DNA of 64,000 nucleotides from Candidatus Kinetoplastibacterium desouzaii TCC079E (GTDB lineage: Bacteria; Pseudomonadota; Gammaproteobacteria; Burkholderiales; Burkholderiaceae_B), in NCBI RefSeq assembly GCF_000340795.1, contig NC_020294.1:124001-188000 (forward strand), in the 5' to 3' direction. A program made the position numbers and the translations under genes. Of this stretch, positions 60,973 to 64,000 are shown piece after piece (within the stretch, counting starts at the first letter, position 1; each line of letters opens with the position of its first letter). The notes below the pieces were generated by a model. It saw nothing but the letters and a program-made list of their open reading frames with translations. It was not told the origin of the DNA and made no database searches.

Positions 60973-61980
60973 ATGTATGCCACATCTGATTTTTTGTCTA
61001 CGTTTTTATTAGAATCTTTGTCTAAATTACCGCAATTGCCTAAAATAATAGCTGTTGCAGTTAGCGGTGGTATAGACTCTTCTACATTGGCTATTGTCTC
61101 AAAACATGTGGCAGATAAGTTAAATATCGATATGGTTATATTTCATGTTAATCATGGGTTGCAAGAAAAATCAGATTATTGGGCCAATAATGTACATCTT
61201 CTGGCAAAAATATTAAATGTAGAGATTTATGAGAAGAAAGTATTTGTAAATTTAAATCAAAGCAAGGGAATGGAAGGTTCAGCTAGAATAGCTAGGTATA
61301 GAGCTTTTAAAGAGCTTTCGGAAAGCATGGGCATTAAATATATTTTGTTAGCTCATCATTTGAATGATCAAGCAGAAACTGTACTGTTGCGTTTGTTAAG
61401 AGGCTCAGGAGTAAAAGGCATGGTTGGCATGAGGCCTTTATCTAGAGTTGATAGTGTTTTTTATATTCGTCCTTGGTTGAAGGTTGATAAGAAGCTTATA
61501 GAGTTAGAGAATAAAAAGTTTTCGTTAGAGAAGTCTTGGTTTCCAGTAGATGACCCTACTAACAAAGATCCTTTGTTTTCAAGAGGTGTGGTTAGATTGT
61601 TTTTAGAACCGGTGTTAGATAAATATTGGCCTCAATGGAAAAAAACTTTCTCTAGGCATGCAATGCATATGTTTGACGCAGATCTTCTTCTTGATAATAT
61701 TGCTCATAATGATTTAAATGAAATGGATTTTAATAGTATTGATTTTAGTTTTTCATTGATGAGATGGAGAGAATTAGAGCCAAAATCTAGACAAGTGCAT
61801 GTTTTAAGATATTGGTTTTTTATGAATGGTCTTAAAATGCCTAGTCAAGCTCGTTTAGATGAGATATATAAGCAGCTCAAACATCTACATGCGTTAGGTT
61901 ATGATAGACGTATGAAGGTTCAACATGATGGACATTTTGTGCTTTGTGATAAGGGAAGAGTTTATATTAAAGCTAATTAG
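60973..61980 (+). CDS. tilS: tRNA(Ile)-lysidine synthetase
   Basis: TilS attaches lysine to C34 of the tRNA-Ile that reads AUA, an essential function in an AT-rich genome. The 335-residue N-type ATP pyrophosphatase has the PP-loop VSGGIDSS (residues 30-37), FHVNHGLQ, the LAHHLNDQAETVLLRLLRGSG block and RPWL. It is about 100 residues shorter than E. coli TilS and lacks most of the C-terminal tRNA-binding domain, a variation also seen in other bacteria. It lies between accA and lysC. Confidence 0.94.
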   Translation: MYATSDFLSTFLLESLSKLPQLPKIIAVAVSGGIDSSTLAIVSKHVADKLNIDMVIFHVNHGLQEKSDYWANNVHLLAKILNVEIYEKKVFVNLNQSKGMEGSARIARYRAFKELSESMGIKYILLAHHLNDQAETVLLRLLRGSGVKGMVGMRPLSRVDSVFYIRPWLKVDKKLIELENKKFSLEKSWFPVDDPTNKDPLFSRGVVRLFLEPVLDKYWPQWKKTFSRHAMHMFDADLLLDNIAHNDLNEMDFNSIDFSFSLMRWRELEPKSRQVHVLRYWFFMNGLKMPSQARLDEIYKQLKHLHALGYDRRMKVQHDGHFVLCDKGRVYIKAN

Positions 61981-62018
61981 TTGTTTTTTTATTTAAACTT
62001 AGTAAGTTACAATGATTC

Positions 62019-62083
62019 TGTAAAATAATAGAAGACAAAATATTTCTGTTATTTTACAATATACTAGTTTCTGTTATTTTTTT
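62019..62083 (+). promoter_or_regulatory. Hairpin and repeat in the lysC leader, possible alternative structures
   Basis: A 15-base stem, 62019-62033 with 62044-62058 (one G-T pair), has a 10-base loop. The 3' arm contains tttctgttatttt (62043-62055), and the same 13 bases recur at 62068-62080, followed by more T. The 5' arm could therefore pair with either copy, only the second being followed by a T-run. The block lies 39-102 bases after tilS and 25 bases before lysC. It could be the tilS terminator, an attenuator or chance. No lysine riboswitch elements are seen. Confidence 0.45.
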
Positions 62084-62107
62084 CGACTTTTTTATTTAGA
62101 GTGTAAA

Positions 62108-63382
62108 ATGGCTTTAGTCGTTCATAAATATGGTGGTACTTCTATGGGCTCTGTTGAGCGCATAAAGAATGTGGCGCGTCGTGTAGCAAAATGGCATAGA
62201 GCTGGCTATCAGGTTGTTGTAGTTCCTTCTGCTATGTCTGGTGAGACAAATCGTTTGTTATCTCTTGCAAAAGAATTAACTGTTTCTCCAGATCGTAGAG
62301 AATTGGATATGATAGCGGCTACTGGTGAGCAAGTCAGTAGTGCTTTATTGGCTATTGCTTTGCAATCAGAAGGAATAGCAGCTAGAAGTTATGCTGGATG
62401 GCAAGTTCCTGTTATTACAGATAATTCTCATACTAAAGCTAGAATTCTATCTATAAATTGTGATAAAGTTATTTCTGACTTGGACCAAGGTCGAGTTGTT
62501 GTTATAACTGGATTTCAAGGTGTTAATTCAGACGGTAATGTTACTACTTTGGGTAGAGGTGGGTCTGATACTTCTGCAGTGGCAGTCGCTGCTTCGTTGA
62601 AAGCGAAAGAATGTTTAATATATACAGATGTCGATGGTGTTTATACTACTGATCCAAGGGTTGTTCCTGAGGCCAGAAGAATGTCTAAAGTTTCTTTTGA
62701 AGAGATGTTGGAGATGGCATCTTTAGGATCAAAGGTTTTGCAAATAAGGTCTGTTGAGTTTGCTGGTAAATATTGTGTTCCGACTAGAGTATTATCTTCT
62801 TTAACTGATCCTCTAATTCCTCTGGATCAAGAAATAAATTCAGGAACGCTTATTAATTTTGAGGATGATGATAAAATGGAAGCTGCTGTAGTATCTGGTA
62901 TTGCATTTAGTCGAGATGAGGCTAAAATAACTGTAATGGCTGTTCCTGATAAACCTGGGATAGCTCATTCTATACTTGGTCCTATTTCTGCTGCAAATAT
63001 AGAAGTTGATATGATATTGCAAAATCAATCAGTAGCAGAGTGTACTGATTTCTCTTTTACAGTGAATCGTGTTGATTTGCAAAGAGCGGTTGAGGTATTG
63101 AAGAATGAAGTTATGGATGTAGTGCAAGCTCGAGAAATTAGTACTGATGAAAAAGTTGCTAAGGTATCTATAGTCGGTGTTGGTATGCGATCTCATGTGG
63201 GTGTAGCTAGTTTGATGTTTAAAACTCTTTCACAGGAAGGTATAAATATTAAGATGATAAGTACCAGTGAGATAAAAACTTCTGTTATAATAGATGATAA
63301 GTATATGGAGTTAGCGGTTCGTTCGTTACATAAAGCTTTTGATTTAGATAAAGCTCCTGAATCTGTAACTTCTAAATTGTAA
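62108..63382 (+). CDS. lysC: Aspartate kinase
   Basis: Aspartokinase phosphorylates aspartate, the entry to lysine, threonine and methionine synthesis. The 424-residue monofunctional protein has the N-terminal kinase segment VHKYGGTSMGSVERIK, FQGVNSDGNVTTLGRGGSDTSAV near residue 140, YTDVDGVYTTDPR, and two C-terminal ACT domains (VMAVPDKPGIAHSIL near residue 280 and VSIVGVGMRSHVGVASLMF near residue 358). The ACT domains suggest feedback control by lysine and/or threonine remains possible. The leader carries a hairpin. tRNA-Ser follows 8 bases after the stop and may be cotranscribed. Confidence 0.97.
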   Translation: MALVVHKYGGTSMGSVERIKNVARRVAKWHRAGYQVVVVPSAMSGETNRLLSLAKELTVSPDRRELDMIAATGEQVSSALLAIALQSEGIAARSYAGWQVPVITDNSHTKARILSINCDKVISDLDQGRVVVITGFQGVNSDGNVTTLGRGGSDTSAVAVAASLKAKECLIYTDVDGVYTTDPRVVPEARRMSKVSFEEMLEMASLGSKVLQIRSVEFAGKYCVPTRVLSSLTDPLIPLDQEINSGTLINFEDDDKMEAAVVSGIAFSRDEAKITVMAVPDKPGIAHSILGPISAANIEVDMILQNQSVAECTDFSFTVNRVDLQRAVEVLKNEVMDVVQAREISTDEKVAKVSIVGVGMRSHVGVASLMFKTLSQEGINIKMISTSEIKTSVIIDDKYMELAVRSLHKAFDLDKAPESVTSKL

Positions 63383-63390
63383 AGATGTTT

Positions 63391-63482
63391 GGAGGCGTGC
63401 CCGAGTGGCTGAAGGGGCTCCCCTGCTAAGGGAGTGTGTGGCTAAAACTGCACCGTGAGTTCGAATCTCACCGCCTCCGCCA
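63391..63482 (+). tRNA. tRNA-Ser (anticodon GCU)
   Basis: A 92-base class II tRNA with a long variable arm: acceptor GGAGGCG with CGCCTCC, anticodon stem around CTGCTAA (anticodon GCT), T loop TTCGAAT and encoded CCA. It starts 8 bases after lysC. Confidence 0.96.
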
Positions 63483-63616
63483 ATTAAGTTTTAAATTATT
63501 TTATTGAGTTTTATAGTGAAATAAAGTAGAATTACGTTGTTTGGTAATTTTAAGTTAATAGTTTTCTGCTATTTACGTTATTTGTTATTTGGTAGTTGTA
63601 TATTGTGTTTTTCTTT

Positions 63617-63694
63617 GCGCCCGTAGCTCAGTTGGATTAGAGTACTTGGCTACGAACCAAGGGGTCGTGGGTTCAAATCCTGCCGGGCGCACCA
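63617..63694 (+). tRNA. tRNA-Arg (anticodon ACG)
   Basis: A 78-base cloverleaf: acceptor GCGCCCG with CGGGCGC, anticodon stem CTTGG/CCAAG around loop CTACGAA (anticodon ACG), T loop TTCAAAT and encoded CCA. The A34 is normally deaminated to inosine to read CGU, CGC and CGA. TATATT at 63599-63604 may be its -10 box. Confidence 0.96.
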
Positions 63695-63772
63695 TAATTC
63701 TCATTGATCATAAAATATAACCGTTTGATATTTCTGATGAAATTCTAGATATTGATCAAATTATACATACTG

Positions 63773-63795
63773 TTATCAACAGATTATGTGGATAA
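63773..63795. promoter_or_regulatory. Possible pair of DnaA boxes
   Basis: TGTGGATAA at 63787-63795 is a perfect reverse-oriented DnaA box (TTATCCACA). TTATCAACA at 63773-63781 matches the same consensus in forward orientation with one mismatch. The two are separated by 5 bases and form an imperfect palindrome in a 116-base spacer between tRNA-Arg and the DUF1178 gene. No dnaA or dnaN gene is in the window. It may be part of an origin, a DnaA-titrating site or chance. Confidence 0.4.
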
Positions 63796-63810
63796 CATGG
63801 GTAATAGTTA

Positions 63811-64000
63811 TTATTGTAACGAGTCTTTTTTTAAAAAATTAGGTATTGGAATAATTTCTATTCCATCTTCTTCTAGTTTTTGCATTTCGTCCTGTGAAAT
63901 AGTTCCTTTTATTGATCTTTTTTCAGACTCTCCTGTTTGAATTAACCTCGCTTCTTTTGCAAAGTCATTTCCAACATCTTCTGCCTTTTTTATTATATCA
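63811..64000 (-). CDS. DUF1178 family protein, C-terminal end (cut by window end)
   Basis: The last ~62 residues of a protein read on the minus strand, ending at the TAA complement at 63811-63813. The segment KKAEDVGNDFAKEARLIQTG followed by ESEKRSIKGTISQDEMQKLEEDGIEIIPIP matches the C-terminus of the DUF1178 family, which has an N-terminal zinc-ribbon-like part not visible here. Function of the family is unknown. The 5' part lies beyond the window. Confidence 0.8.
   Translation of the reverse strand, partial: DIIKKAEDVGNDFAKEARLIQTGESEKRSIKGTISQDEMQKLEEDGIEIIPIPNFLKKDSLQ

Noticed and set aside
61981-62107. Lysine riboswitch upstream of lysC
   Set aside because: The leader is 127 bases of AT-rich sequence without the conserved lysine-box core, and is too short for the full aptamer plus switch.

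Overview
The window is a dense, strongly AT-rich bacterial chromosome segment (roughly 30% G+C by eye). It holds 53 protein-coding genes, two of them cut by the window ends, six tRNA genes and the 4.5S RNA of the signal recognition particle. I see no insertion sequence, prophage, CRISPR array or toxin-antitoxin pair. Protein sequences and gene order (tkt-gap-pgk, fba-purC-purE-purK-sua5, ffs-dnaX-ybaB-recR, carA-carB-greA-yhbY/rlmE-ftsH-folP-glmM, accA-tilS-lysC) look like Alcaligenaceae (Bordetella/Achromobacter relatives). With the low G+C and the gene losses, this points to a reduced betaproteobacterial endosymbiont; the best match from memory is 'Candidatus Kinetoplastibacterium', the symbiont of trypanosomatids. 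That is inference from the sequence, not a database result.

Layout. 1-8598 (minus strand): rsmE, queA, tgt, yajC-secD-secF, miaB and the start of phoH, covering rRNA and tRNA modification and protein export. 8804-20758: transketolase, GAPDH and PGK, a phosphate transporter on the opposite strand, class II aldolase, purCEK, sua5 and xerD. 20811-29936: tRNA-Arg(CCU), the addB/addA recombination nuclease pair, 4.5S RNA, dnaX, ybaB, recR. 29987-43561: transaldolase, carAB, greA, yhbY/rlmE, ftsH, folP, glmM, ppk. 43574-46611: tRNA-Pro, then minus-strand rmlC-rmlD-rmlB (dTDP-rhamnose), then tRNA-Arg(UCU) and tRNA-His. 46775-57333: dapA, mutS, a flavin reductase, mscS, trmJ, a suhB-like gene, a TerC/CorC-type membrane protein, uppP, lpxH, ppiB. 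57865-64000: cysS, an AlkA-type glycosylase, accA, tilS, lysC, tRNA-Ser(GCU), tRNA-Arg(ACG), a possible DnaA-box pair and the C-terminal end of a DUF1178 gene.

Taken together the genes give a non-oxidative pentose phosphate and lower-glycolysis core, purine and carbamoyl phosphate synthesis, the first steps of the lysine/threonine pathway, an envelope that still makes lipid A and peptidoglycan precursors, and an unusually full DNA repair set for a reduced genome. Most genes are ordinary housekeeping genes. The points most worth a second look are: a SuhB homologue that has lost most catalytic metal ligands but keeps its fold; an rml cassette without rmlA between tRNA genes; a lysC leader with two alternative pairing partners for one arm; a possible DnaA-box pair; a possible recG remnant; and a TTG-started ftsH behind a terminator. 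I found no clearly new multi-gene system.
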